From the NCBI GenBank assembly GCA_965220485.1, contig OZ244832.1, positions 434,001 to 498,000 on the forward strand: a DNA stretch of 64,000 nt, in the 5' to 3' direction. Positions 32,447 through 40,645 of this stretch are shown here, one piece after another. This DNA is from Aldehydirespirator sp965220485 (GTDB lineage Bacteria > Actinomycetota > Acidimicrobiia > Acidimicrobiales > Aldehydirespiratoraceae). A program made the translations under genes and the position numbers. The notes beneath the pieces were generated by a model. It saw only the letters and a program-made list of their open reading frames with translations. It ran no database searches and was not told the origin of the DNA. The number at the start of each line of letters is the position of its first letter. Within the stretch, counting starts at the first letter, position 1.

Positions 32447-34052
32447 CGCCGCCGCAGCCAGACCAGCCGTAGAGATCTACGACACCACCCTGCGCGACGG
32501 CACCCAGCTGGAGGGCATCTCGCTCACTGTCGACGACAAGCTGCGCATCGCGGAGCAGCTCGACTATCTCGGAGTCGCCTTCATCGAGGGGGGCTGGCCC
32601 GGCGCCAATCCCAAGGACGACGAGTTCTTCGAGCGGGCCCGAACCGAGCTCGATTTGGAGGTCAGCCAGCTCGTCGCCTTCGGCTCCACTCGCCGTGCCC
32701 GGGGCAGGGTCGATTCCGACCAGGTTCTGGCCCAGCTGGCCGCCGCGGGCACCTCGGCGGTGTGCATTGTCGGCAAGTGCTGGGACTACCACGTCACCGA
32801 GGCGCTGCAGACCACCCTGGATGAGGGCGTGGCCATGGTGGCCGACTCGGTGGAGTTCCTGGTCGCCGCGGGCAAGCGGGTGCTGTTCGACGCTGAGCAC
32901 TTCTTCGACGGTTTCCGCGGCAACCCCGAGTTCAGCCTGCGGGTGCTGGAGGCCGCGGCCATGGCCGGCGCGTCCACGGTGGTGCTGTGCGACACCAACG
33001 GTGGCACGCTGCCCGGTGACATCTCCGAGGCGGTGGTGGCGGTGGTGGCTCACGTGGACTGCGATGTGGGCATCCACCTGCACAACGACACCGGCTGCGG
33101 GGTGGCCAACGCGCTGGCCGCGGTGCAAGCCGGGGCGGTGCATGTGCAGGGCACGATCAACGGCTATGGGGAGCGGGTGGGCAACTGCGACCTGGTGCCG
33201 ATCATCGCCAACCTCGAGTTGAAGATGGGTATGCGGGCGCTGCCCGAGGGTCGCCTGGCCCGGCTGACGTCGGTGTCGCACCACGTGGCCGAGCTGGTCA
33301 ACCTGCCCATGAACCCGCAGCAGCCCTACGTCGGGGCCAGCGCCTTCGCCCACAAGGCGGGCTTGCACGCCAGCGCTCTGAGCCGCCGCCCCGACGCCTA
33401 CGAGCACGTGCCGCCGGAGCTCGTCGGCAACGGCACCAGGGTTCTGGTGTCGGAGATGGCGGGCCGCTCCACGCTGGAGATGCGGGCCGCCGAGCTCGGC
33501 CTGGACATAGACGGCAAGGTGCTGGGCGACATCATCGACACGCTCAAACGCCTGGAGCACGCCGGGTACCACTTCGAGGCCGCCGACGCCTCGTTGGAGC
33601 TTCTGATGCGGGGCGCGGCCGGTTGGGAGCAGGACTTCTTCAAGCTGGAGTCGTTCCGGGTGTCGCTGGACCACCGCTCCGGCACCGGGGCCCGGGCCTG
33701 GAACGATGTGTCGGTCGAGGTGGACACCGAGGCCACCGTGAAGGTGTGGGTCGGCAGTGAGCGCCGTGTGGCCGTAGGGGAGGGCAACGGCCCTGTCAAC
33801 GCCTTGGACACCGCGCTGCGCAACGCCCTGCGCGATGTCTACCCGGCACTGGAGAACATCTCGCTCACCGACTTCAAGGTCCGGGTGCTCGACACCCAGA
33901 AGGGCACCGGGGCGGTTACCCGGGTGCTGGTCGACTCCACCGACCGCCGCAGGGTGTGGACCACCATCGGCGTGTCGGAGAACATCATCGAGGCGTCCTG
34001 GCAGGCGCTGGCCGACTCGGTGGTGTACGGCCTGCTCCACGCCGACGACTAG
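32439..34052 (+). CDS. cimA: (R)-citramalate synthase
   Basis: The protein is 537 residues and starts at the ATG overlapping the ilvE stop. It belongs to the LeuA/citramalate synthase family: DTTLRDGTQLEGISLTVDDK (metal/substrate Asp and Arg), FIEGGWPGANPKDDEFFERA, VGIHLHNDTGCGVANALAAV (His-x-His metal site) and GAVHVQGTINGYGERVGNCD. A C-terminal regulatory domain starts near residue 410. The GGWPGANPKD segment is characteristic of CimA rather than LeuA. The enzyme makes citramalate from pyruvate and acetyl-CoA for threonine-independent isoleucine synthesis, with LeuC, LeuD and LeuB finishing the route. The C-terminal domain usually mediates isoleucine feedback. Confidence 0.9.
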   Translation: MSSAAAARPAVEIYDTTLRDGTQLEGISLTVDDKLRIAEQLDYLGVAFIEGGWPGANPKDDEFFERARTELDLEVSQLVAFGSTRRARGRVDSDQVLAQLAAAGTSAVCIVGKCWDYHVTEALQTTLDEGVAMVADSVEFLVAAGKRVLFDAEHFFDGFRGNPEFSLRVLEAAAMAGASTVVLCDTNGGTLPGDISEAVVAVVAHVDCDVGIHLHNDTGCGVANALAAVQAGAVHVQGTINGYGERVGNCDLVPIIANLELKMGMRALPEGRLARLTSVSHHVAELVNLPMNPQQPYVGASAFAHKAGLHASALSRRPDAYEHVPPELVGNGTRVLVSEMAGRSTLEMRAAELGLDIDGKVLGDIIDTLKRLEHAGYHFEAADASLELLMRGAAGWEQDFFKLESFRVSLDHRSGTGARAWNDVSVEVDTEATVKVWVGSERRVAVGEGNGPVNALDTALRNALRDVYPALENISLTDFKVRVLDTQKGTGAVTRVLVDSTDRRRVWTTIGVSENIIEASWQALADSVVYGLLHADD

Positions 34053-34103
34053 TCGCGGTGCGCCGCCGCGCTGTGTCGGCGTCCGGTGTTCGACCGTGTG
34101 CCG

Positions 34104-34364
34104 TTAGAGCTCCACGGCGTCGGAGGGCGCCGGCGCCACAAGCACGATCACATCGCCTATCTGCGACTCGTCAACGGCGAACCAGAAGGCGATGGCGGAC
34201 CGTGCCTCAGCCTCAATGTCCTCGTAGTGTTTGGTCTGGGCGAACACTGTTGCGAGTTCGTCGATGGTGAGGCCCCACCACCCGCCTCCCGGCTCTGCCC
34301 TGACGTGGAAGGTGTCACCCGGACCGGGATGGGTGCCCGGTGCTTCCGCCGAGGTGCTCGTCAT
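34104..34364 (-). CDS. HicB-like small protein, orphan
   Basis: The 86-residue protein has a core (GGWWGLTIDELATVFAQTKH, EARSAIAFWFAVDE) that fits the HicB half-RNase-H fold: a beta-hairpin ending in an ELxxVFAQ-type element, then a helix of the DIEAEARSAI type. There is no HicA-like gene beside it, so it is either a solitary HicB-type protein or a remnant of a toxin-antitoxin pair. The last residues, VAPAPSDAVEL, do not form a DNA-binding domain. It converges with cimA. Family assignment is tentative. Confidence 0.55.
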   Translation of the reverse strand: MTSTSAEAPGTHPGPGDTFHVRAEPGGGWWGLTIDELATVFAQTKHYEDIEAEARSAIAFWFAVDESQIGDVIVLVAPAPSDAVEL

Positions 34365-34449
34365 GTCCCTCTCCCTGTGTCGGACTGGACGCTCCGCGCC
34401 GCCTCCAGGCTAGCAACCTGCGGCCCGTGAGCCGGAAGCTCGCGCTGGC

Positions 34450-34455
34450 TAGGAT
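34450..34455 (+). promoter_or_regulatory. Candidate -10 box for a leaderless hypothetical gene
   Basis: TAGGAT ends 8 bp before the GTG at 34464. Same geometry as other leaderless-type starts in the window. Confidence 0.45.
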
Positions 34456-34463
34456 GTGCGCTC

Positions 34464-34982
34464 GTGGCTGCTCCGTCCCATGTCCCGGCCACGGCTGAGG
34501 CTCCTTCGAGCTACCGGTCGCCGCCCCGGCGGGACGATCCCTGGATCGCCGACCGGCCCGGGGAAGTGGTGGGAGGCGAGGCCCCGGCAGGTCCGGGGCT
34601 CGGCAATCAGGGCCCCGACCAGGGCTATGCGCTCAAGCTGGCGGAGCGCTTCGCCGGTCAGTTGGTGCTGGCGGCCGGCGAACGGGAGGACGATGCGCTG
34701 GCCGGATGCGTGGCGGTGGCGCTGCGCCGGGCCTCGCTGTTCGGCCGGGCGCCGGTGATGCACGACTTGCGCCTGGCGCTGGAGCTGTTCGGCTTCATGG
34801 ACGAGGCCGACGCCGATCTGGTGGCCTGGCGCCGGGCCCGGTTCGCCGGCGCGGCCGGCCACCACGGCTACCACGTCAAGCTGCGCCTGGCCGCGCTAGT
34901 ACCGGAGGAGACACTGCGCCTCACCCCGGCCGCGGCAGCCGGCGCCCGCGCCAAGAACTGGCGAACCCCGCTAGTGTCCTGA
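34464..34982 (+). CDS. Conserved hypothetical protein, C-terminus supplied by a MITE
   Basis: The product is 172 residues from the GTG at 34464. After a Pro/Arg-rich N-terminus comes a well-formed helical region: GPDQGYALKLAERFAGQLVL, EREDDALAGCVAVALRRASL, FGRAPVMHDLRLALELFGFM and WRRARFAGAAGHHGYHVKLR. I recognise the general look of an actinobacterial conserved protein but cannot name the family. The last codons (CTA GTG TCC TGA) belong to the terminal inverted repeat of the element at 34972-35147, so the native C-terminus was probably replaced or shortened by that insertion. Confidence 0.7.
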   Translation: MAAPSHVPATAEAPSSYRSPPRRDDPWIADRPGEVVGGEAPAGPGLGNQGPDQGYALKLAERFAGQLVLAAGEREDDALAGCVAVALRRASLFGRAPVMHDLRLALELFGFMDEADADLVAWRRARFAGAAGHHGYHVKLRLAALVPEETLRLTPAAAAGARAKNWRTPLVS

Positions 34983-35147
34983 GTCAGGAATTCGTTGAAG
35001 ATGTGTGGGGGCGAAGTGGAACTTCAAGCACTTTGCCACACTAGAGGTGGATAACTGATTGAAGTTCGACCGACCGAGGCAGTGGTCGCGGTCCCGGCGT
35101 CCTGTGAACCTTCCAATTCGCCACGAACTAGCAACTCAGGACACTAG
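34972..35147. mobile_element. MITE of 172 bp flanked by TA, Tc1/mariner (IS630)-like ends
   Basis: The left end GTGTCCTGAGT (34974-34984) and the right end ACTCAGGACAC (35135-35145) are perfect 11-bp inverted repeats; imperfect identity continues inward (TTCGT against ACGAA). TA dinucleotides flank both ends (34972-34973, 35146-35147), as expected for a TA target duplication of IS630/Tc1-mariner transposases. No transposase is encoded inside. It ends 47 bp from the stop of the RDD gene and supplies the stop codon of the preceding gene. Confidence 0.8.
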
Positions 35148-35194
35148 GCCTTTAGAGCAACCCGGCCCGAGGCCCGGACTGCTAGTGGCCCCGA

Positions 35195-35773
35195 TCAGAC
35201 CTTGATCACGAGTGTCCCGGCTGCTTTGTCGTGCCACCCCTGACGGGCGCGATCCCAAGTCAGGGAGACGTAGACGAGCAAGAACAGAAGGAAGCCGACG
35301 AAAGGCACAAGCAGCAGTACTAGAGGGATGATCCATCGACCGATGGACTTTCCCCATCCTGGAGCGAGGCCGTTATCGGCCCGCACTGCCTTGATGTTGG
35401 TAGCCATCTTGCCGAGGGTCTGCCCCTTGGTGGCAATGAACGTCACCTCGTAGATGATGCCTACCAATCCGAAGAGTATGGCCGCCACAAAGAAGGCACC
35501 GAGCGACAGGGCTGCTTCGTCCTCGGAATCCGCTCCGAAGGCGGCCGCAAGTCCGACCACCGCAAGGATGAGGTATCCGACAGCCATGATGACCCAATCG
35601 AGGACTCTGGCTCCGAGCCGAGCTCCGGGACTTGCCAGCTCCACGGTGCCACCGGTGCCAAGCGTGGCCCAGCCGGTCGCGGACTGGGGGGTGTACGACG
35701 GCGATTGCGGCGGTGGAGGCGGTTCAGACGACCAACCCGAGTCGTCGGGCGGGGGCGGGGGCATGTCGGACAT
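35195..35773 (-). CDS. RDD-family membrane protein
   Basis: The product is 192 residues from the ATG at 35773. A Pro-rich cytosolic N-terminus (MSDMPPPPPDDSGWSSE) is followed by LASPGARLGARVLDWVIMAV, which contains the Arg and Asp signature of the RDD family. Three or four membrane helices follow (YLILAVVGLAAAFG, SLGAFFVAAILFGLVGIIYE, IIPLVLLLVPFVGFLLFLLV), with a TKGQTLGKMATNIKAVRADN loop between helices. RDD proteins are proposed transporters or scaffolds; the role here is unknown. The MITE lies just downstream of the stop. Confidence 0.88.
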   Translation of the reverse strand: MSDMPPPPPDDSGWSSEPPPPPQSPSYTPQSATGWATLGTGGTVELASPGARLGARVLDWVIMAVGYLILAVVGLAAAFGADSEDEAALSLGAFFVAAILFGLVGIIYEVTFIATKGQTLGKMATNIKAVRADNGLAPGWGKSIGRWIIPLVLLLVPFVGFLLFLLVYVSLTWDRARQGWHDKAAGTLVIKV

Positions 35774-36227
35774 GGATGGCTCCTTGGGTCTGGCGCCCGC
35801 CACGGCTTCGGAGGGCGGTGGAGATGCATCCCAGGAAGGGATGCCCGGCTGGTACCGCGCGAAGCGGTCGGCGGAGCCCTTGCCTCGGTGGCGTTTCGGG
35901 CGCTTCGGGCACGATGGCTCCCACGCGGCTCACGGCTGACGGTCGACGGTGACGGTAGCAGAGAGCGCAGCCTCAGGGTCCGAGCACCTCGCCGTCGTGA
36001 ACGCCCGCATGCACCCGCAAGTCCCGCACTACGAGCGAACGGCAGCCCATCCACCCGTAATCAGCGTCTTGCAGCTTCTTGAACCGGCAGTTTGCAGCAG
36101 TTTCAACCAGCAGTCTGCAATGACTTGCATTGCGTCGCATCTGATACATCAATTGAGCGTTGTTTGATGCATTGGAAAGGGCACGAATGATGCATTAGTA
36201 GGGCCTTGAACGATACACTGGGCTGCG
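35774..36227. promoter_or_regulatory. 454-bp intergenic region with an AT-rich, repeat-containing promoter for the ATPase gene
   Basis: No convincing gene is present. The last 100 bp are AT-rich compared with the surroundings. They carry TGATACAT (36140s), TTTGATGCATTGG (36160s) and AATGATGCATTAG (36187-36199), three versions of a TGATRCAT motif. A -10 box TACACT (36214-36219) ends 8 bp before the GTG of the ATPase, a leaderless geometry. The repeated motif could be an operator. Confidence 0.45.
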
Positions 36228-37508
36228 GTGACAACTGCGCAGACGAGCCATCCGAACGGCCGGTACCTGCCGCGCGTCGTGGACGCCGAAGTGGCCGCCG
36301 GGCTGCGGGCGATGCCGGCGGTCGTGCTGGAGGGGCCCCGCGCCTGCGGCAAGACCTCCACCGGACGGGAGCACTCGCACAGCGAGGTGATGTTCGGATC
36401 GGACCCCAGCGCCCGGACGGCGGCTCAGGTCGAGCCCGCCGAACTGTTGGCCGGCCCGGAGCCGCGGCTGCTCGACGAGTGGCAGCTCGCCCCGGAAGTC
36501 TGGAACCAGGTGAGGGCCGCCTGCGACGAGGGTCGCCGGCCGGGACGGTTCATCCTGACGGGCTCTGCGGTGCCGGCTGACGACATCACCCGCCACAGCG
36601 GCGCCGGACGCATCATGCGGATTCGCATGCGACCGATGTCGCTGCACGAGACGGGCTTGTCGACAGGCGAGGTGTCGATGGCGGACCTCTTCAGCGCCGG
36701 CACCAGATTCGCCGACCGCCCCGCCGCCGGCCTGCGCGACCTCGTGGAGGCGGCGTGCCGGGGCGGCTGGCCGGGTTGCGCGCCCTTGGACACGGCCGCC
36801 GCGCAGGCCTATGCGGCGTCGTACCTGCAAGAGGTCTGCCGGGCCGACATCCCCCTGCTGGACGGCCCGGCGCGCGATCCGGTAGGCGTGGAGCGGCTGT
36901 TGCGGTCCCTGGCCCGCAACGTGTCTACCGAGGCATCGCAGCGAACGCTCGCGAGCGATACCGGCGGCGACCATCGGATGGATCCCCGCACCGTGGGTGC
37001 CTACCTCGACGCGCTGCGGCGGGTGTTCGTGGTCGAGGACGTGCCCGCGTGGTCGGTGGAGCTGCGCTCGCGCGCTCACCTGCGCCGCGCCGCCAAGCGC
37101 CATCTTGCCGACCCGTCGCTCGCGGTAGCCGCGCTGGGTGGCGGCCCGCAGCGGCTCTGGAGCGACCTGTCGACGTTCGGCCTGCTGTTCGAGTCGATGG
37201 CCGTGCGCGACCTTCGCGTCTACGCCCAGGCGGCACGTGGACGGATTGCTCACTACCGCGACAGCAGCGGACTCGAGGTGGACGCGATCATCGAGCGAGG
37301 CGACGGTGCGTGGATCGCGCTGGAGATCAAATTGGGCGGTGACACTGCCATCGACAGCGCGGCGCGGTCCCTGCTCAAGCTTCGTGACACTGTGGAGGAG
37401 CGCCATGTCGGTGCCCCGGCGAACCTGGTCGTGGTGACGGCCACGGGCTACGGCTACCGCCGGGAAGACGACGTGCTGGTGGTTCCCCTGACCGCACTGG
37501 GCCCCTGA
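36228..37508 (+). CDS. AAA-type ATPase with C-terminal DUF4143 domain
   Basis: The protein is 426 residues long. The N-terminal ATPase has a P-loop-like VLEGPRACGKTSTGRE and a Walker B-like RLLDEWQLAPEVWNQVR, then RFILTGSAVP. The C-terminal DUF4143 nuclease-like domain has GLLFESMAVRDLRVYAQAAR, HYRDSSGLEVDAIIERGDGA and WIALEIKLGG, with D-(x)n-E-x-K residues as in PD-(D/E)XK enzymes. Members are common accessory genes of unknown function. It is alone on the plus strand, preceded by an AT-rich promoter, consistent with horizontal acquisition. The start is the GTG at 36228. Confidence 0.88.
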   Translation: MTTAQTSHPNGRYLPRVVDAEVAAGLRAMPAVVLEGPRACGKTSTGREHSHSEVMFGSDPSARTAAQVEPAELLAGPEPRLLDEWQLAPEVWNQVRAACDEGRRPGRFILTGSAVPADDITRHSGAGRIMRIRMRPMSLHETGLSTGEVSMADLFSAGTRFADRPAAGLRDLVEAACRGGWPGCAPLDTAAAQAYAASYLQEVCRADIPLLDGPARDPVGVERLLRSLARNVSTEASQRTLASDTGGDHRMDPRTVGAYLDALRRVFVVEDVPAWSVELRSRAHLRRAAKRHLADPSLAVAALGGGPQRLWSDLSTFGLLFESMAVRDLRVYAQAARGRIAHYRDSSGLEVDAIIERGDGAWIALEIKLGGDTAIDSAARSLLKLRDTVEERHVGAPANLVVVTATGYGYRREDDVLVVPLTALGP

Positions 37509-37629
37509 TCGGGCGCGGCCCGGCTGAGCGTCGGCGGGAGGTGTCAGCCGTTTGGCCGTGCCGTGCCCAACACCGGAGCCCGTGAAAGGCGGCGCGGCGC
37601 CGTCGGGCAGAAGCCTCGGAGGGCGTCGG

Positions 37630-37635
37630 TAGTCT
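37630..37635 (+). promoter_or_regulatory. gltX: Candidate -10 box for leaderless gltX transcript
   Basis: TAGTCT ends 6 bp before the ATG at 37642, and no Shine-Dalgarno sequence intervenes. Confidence 0.5.
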
Positions 37636-37641
37636 CGCGGT

Positions 37642-39057
37642 ATGAGTTCTCCCAGGGTCCGGTTCGCGCCCGCGCCCACGGGGTTCCTGCATGTGGGGAG
37701 CGCCCGGACGGCGCTGTTCAACTGGTTGTTCGCCCGGCATCATGGCGGCGAGATGGTGCTGCGGGTAGAGGACACCGACGCCGCGCTGAAGACCCAGGAG
37801 TACGTGGACGCCATCATCGAGCCCTTGAGGTGGCTGGGCCTCGACTGGGACTCGGGGCCCTACTTCCAGTCCGAGCGCCGCGAGCTGCACGCCGCCGCCA
37901 TCGAGCGGTTGCTGGCCAGCGGGCTGGCTTACTACTGCGATCTGACCCGGGCCGAGATCGAAGAGCGGTGCAGTGCGGCCGGACTTCCGGCCGGCTATCA
38001 CGGCTGGTCCCGTGACCGCGACGTCGCCGACGGCCCGGGCGTGGTGGTGCGGTTCAGATGCCCCGACGACGGCACCACCTTCGTGGACGACATCGTGCGC
38101 GGGCAGGTCAGCTTCCCCAACGAGTCGCTGGAGGACTTCGTCATCCGCCGCGGCGACGGCTCGCCCACGTTCCATCTGGCCAACGCGGTCGACGACCATG
38201 ACATGGCGATCACCCATGTGATCCGGGGCGAGGACCTGCTCAACACCACGCCCCGGGTGCTGCTGCTCTGGCAGGCCCTCGGCTACGGCCCCCCGCCCCA
38301 GTACGCCCACCTGCCGCTGCTGGTCAACGCCAAGCGCCAGAAGCTGTCCAAGCGACGCGACGACGTGGCCCTCGACACCTACCGCCGCCGGGGCTATCTG
38401 CCCGAGGCCATGGTCAACTACCTGGCCCTGTTGGGATGGGGGCCACCCGACGAGGTGGAGATCCGCCCGCGGGACGAGATCGTCGCCCTGTTCGACCTCG
38501 ACGCGGTCAAGCCGGCCGCCGCGTTCTTCGATCCGGCCCGTCTCGACCACATCAACTCCGCCTACATCTCCGAGCTCACACCCGAGCAGTTAGCGGATCG
38601 AGCCGCGCCGTTCCTCACCGGCCCCGATGCCCCGTGGCCCCCCGAGTGCTACGACCGTGACACTGTGCTGGTGCTCGCCGATGAGATCCAGCAACGGATC
38701 GTGCGACTCGGCCAGGCCGCGGGATGGATCGACTGGATCCTGCGACCCGACGTCGACTACGACGAGCGGGCCTGGCGCAAGGCGATGGTCAAGGGTCGGG
38801 CCGCCGCACAGGTGCTGGAGGCCGTGGAGGCCCGGCTGGCCGGCGACGACTTCTCCTCCGCCGAGCGCCTGGAGGCCATCGTCATGGGCGTCGGCGACGA
38901 GTTGACCGAGAGCACCGGCGCCCGGGTGCGGTCCCAGCCCCCGGTTCGGGTGGCGCTCTCCGGGACCGACGCCGGGCTGCCCCTGTGGGAGCCGATGCGC
39001 TTGTTGGGCAAGGCCGAGACGCTGGCGCGCCTTCAGGCAGCCCGGGCTCGGCTCTGA
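37642..39057 (+). CDS. gltX: Glutamyl-tRNA synthetase
   Basis: This class I synthetase charges tRNA-Glu with glutamate. The product is 471 residues: RFAPAPTGFLHVGSARTALF carries the HIGH-type site (HVGS), DTDAALKTQEYVDAIIEPLR follows, and AKRQKLSKRRDDVALD carries the KLSKR loop. The C-terminal anticodon-binding domain ends with VALSGTDAGLPLWEPMRLLG and AETLARLQAARARL. The size is typical of bacterial GltX. It may be non-discriminating (charging tRNA-Gln as well) if no GlnRS exists, but the window cannot show that. It stands alone with a leaderless-type promoter. Confidence 0.95.
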   Translation: MSSPRVRFAPAPTGFLHVGSARTALFNWLFARHHGGEMVLRVEDTDAALKTQEYVDAIIEPLRWLGLDWDSGPYFQSERRELHAAAIERLLASGLAYYCDLTRAEIEERCSAAGLPAGYHGWSRDRDVADGPGVVVRFRCPDDGTTFVDDIVRGQVSFPNESLEDFVIRRGDGSPTFHLANAVDDHDMAITHVIRGEDLLNTTPRVLLLWQALGYGPPPQYAHLPLLVNAKRQKLSKRRDDVALDTYRRRGYLPEAMVNYLALLGWGPPDEVEIRPRDEIVALFDLDAVKPAAAFFDPARLDHINSAYISELTPEQLADRAAPFLTGPDAPWPPECYDRDTVLVLADEIQQRIVRLGQAAGWIDWILRPDVDYDERAWRKAMVKGRAAAQVLEAVEARLAGDDFSSAERLEAIVMGVGDELTESTGARVRSQPPVRVALSGTDAGLPLWEPMRLLGKAETLARLQAARARL

Positions 39058-39177
39058 CCCTCTCCCAGCCGGCGACACGCGAAGTTGCCAGGCAGCCTTC
39101 GACGAGCCGACATCGCTGCGCACGGAACACGCCGGATGCTTTGTAAGTGAAGATCATATGTTGATCGAGAGTTGCAA

Positions 39178-39204
39178 TTGTTTTTCATGTATGATATGTA
39201 TAAT
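39178..39204 (+). promoter_or_regulatory. AT-rich promoter of a small accessory module
   Basis: The 255-bp gap after gltX contains an AT-rich segment (39130-39225). A consensus -10 TATAAT (39199-39204) follows TTGTTT (39178-39183) with a short 15-bp spacer. Just upstream, GATCA and TGATC form a 5-bp inverted repeat around TATGT, a possible operator. TATGTATAATGCT (39195-39207) recurs almost exactly near the right end of the window (63936-63948). Confidence 0.5.
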
Positions 39205-39318
39205 GCTGTTACATCGAAGTCAATAGCCACTCGCCTCGCCCCGGGCGGAGCGCGTGGTCAAGCCTGGGGCCACCCGTCAGCGATGTCAGGTGTTCGCAGA
39301 GCCGGTAGGAGGATGACC

Positions 39319-39549
39319 GTGGTCAAGCGGACAGCATCGAAGAGTGCAGATCAGAAGAGTGCCAACTCGAAGCGCGCCGTGCGACAGGCCGAGAGCCTCG
39401 TGGACCGTCGGCGCGCGGCGTGCGAGGCGCTTGCGGAGTTCATCGGCCGCTACCGGGGGTACCCGCTCACCGACTGGCTGATTCAGACGCGCCAAGCTGA
39501 GGTTGCGGCCCGTGGTGCGGTGCTCGCCCGGCTCAAGGGAGACGAATAG
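39319..39549 (+). CDS. Small basic protein upstream of a PIN-domain remnant (antitoxin candidate)
   Basis: The product is 76 residues from the GTG at 39319. The perfect AGGAGG at 39307-39312 directly abuts an ATG at 39313 but is correctly spaced from the GTG. The N-terminus is basic and Lys/Ser-rich (VVKRTASKSADQKSANSKRA); the rest is helical (SLVDRRRAACEALAEFIG, DWLIQTRQAEVAARGAVLAR). I recognise no antitoxin family. The position directly before a VapC-like fragment and the AT-rich promoter suggest a toxin-antitoxin module, but this is inference. Confidence 0.5.
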   Translation: MVKRTASKSADQKSANSKRAVRQAESLVDRRRAACEALAEFIGRYRGYPLTDWLIQTRQAEVAARGAVLARLKGDE

Positions 39550-39583
39550 AGGCGTCGGGCTCCGAGCGACGCGGTGTCGAGTC

Positions 39584-39841
39584 GTGGCCGCACCGCGGCG
39601 GGCGGTCTTCGACGCCTGGCCGATCATCCAGACGGCAGAGGGCATCGAGCCGGTCGTGGAGGCGGTCCACGGTCTATGGGACCCGCTCAGCGCCAATCGA
39701 TTCGCCATGAGCGTCGTGAACCTCACCGAGGTCTGGCTCGGGGTTGCCGCCTTCGACGGCGTCGCCGAGGCCGAGGCCTTCATGATCAGGCTGGAGCGAA
39801 GGGTTGTTCAGTTGCCTGGCGTTGCCACAAGACGCCGATGA
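39584..39841 (+). pseudogene. Truncated PIN-domain (VapC-like) toxin
   Basis: From the GTG at 39584 the 85 residues show the first PIN acidic site (RAVFDAWPIIQTAEG), the second region (FAMSVVNLTEVWLGVAAFDG) with its Glu, and the start of the third helix (AEAFMIRLERRVVQLPG). The frame then ends in ATRRR, about 45 residues short of the usual length, so the C-terminal acidic residues that complete the RNase site are missing. No other frame downstream restores them. The toxin is therefore probably inactive. Confidence 0.6.
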
Positions 39842-40000
39842 GGAACGGGACGGCTCTAGCCGCGAAGTCTGTCGCGGTCTGCCGTGCCCACGCTATGTTG
39901 GCCCGACCCGCGGTTTGGCCTTGGCGAAGCGGTCGCCGCGGTATGGGCCGCGGTAGCGGCCATCGCTTCCCCGAGCAAGAGCCATCCGGGGAGTTGTTCC

Positions 40001-40546
40001 ATGCGGTACCCACCCGAGCTTCGCCCATTCCGGGCTGGCCTTCGCCGGTTCGCCACCCGCCGGCTCGCCGCTCCAGTGGCGGCGATGGCCCTGGTTGCGC
40101 CCATGCTGGCCCCGCCGGCCGGTGCCCTGGCGCAACACCACGAGCGGCCAGTGTTCCGGCCGCCCGCCGACGCGCCGGTGGCCGACACGTTCCGCCCGCC
40201 CGAGAACCCCTACGGTCCCGGAAACCGCGGCGTCGAGTACGACACCGAGCCCGGCGACGTGGTGCGAGCGGCAGCTTCGGGCACCGTCGTGTTCGCGGGC
40301 GCGGTGGCGGGAACCCTCCATGTGACCATCGATCACGGGGGTGGCCTGGTCAGCTCGTACTCGTACCTCCAGCGCATCAGCGTGCGGGTCGGCACCGACG
40401 TCGCTCAGGGCGCGGTGATCGGCATCACGGGGGATCGACTGCACTTCGGTGTGCGGCTGGACGGGGACTACACCGACCCGGCCAGCTTCATCGGGGTGCG
40501 GCGGGTGAGGGTGCGGCTCGTGCCGCTGCGGTCGGGGCGCATGTGA
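40001..40546 (+). CDS. Secreted LytM/M23-fold protein with degenerate zinc site
   Basis: The product is 181 residues from the ATG at 40001. The signal peptide has a basic start and a hydrophobic core (RLAAPVAAMALVAPMLAPPA) with an ALA-type cleavage site. The LytM fold is clear: DTFRPPENPYGPGNRGVEYD, AAASGTVVFAGAVAGTLHVT, DHGGGLVSSYSYLQRISVRV and GDRLHFGVRLDG. The zinc ligands of active M23 enzymes are changed: the first His-x3-Asp reads Asn-x3-Glu and the final His-x-His reads Arg-x-His. It is probably non-catalytic, like EnvC/NlpD-type activators. Its position before rpsB is conserved in mycobacteria. Confidence 0.82.
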   Translation: MRYPPELRPFRAGLRRFATRRLAAPVAAMALVAPMLAPPAGALAQHHERPVFRPPADAPVADTFRPPENPYGPGNRGVEYDTEPGDVVRAAASGTVVFAGAVAGTLHVTIDHGGGLVSSYSYLQRISVRVGTDVAQGAVIGITGDRLHFGVRLDGDYTDPASFIGVRRVRVRLVPLRSGRM

Positions 40547-40645
40547 GCCGCGCCGCCGAAAGCCACGGCACGGCTGCGGTCGTGGCGCGCACGAACCGCG
40601 GGCCGAGGGTCGGCTCCGGCGGCGCGGTCTCCCTGCGGCCCTCGG

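Noticed and set aside
32307..34040. 577-codon minus-strand frame
   Set aside because: Exact shadow of cimA, which has all family motifs and a coupled start with ilvE.
34449..34874. 141-codon minus-strand frame
   Set aside because: Opposite the plus-strand hypothetical gene whose composition and leaderless promoter are better; only one of the two can be real and this one lacks protein-like character.
34985..35134. Transposase fragment inside the MITE
   Set aside because: A short frame reading KWNFKHFATLEVDN is present but too short to assign to any transposase family.
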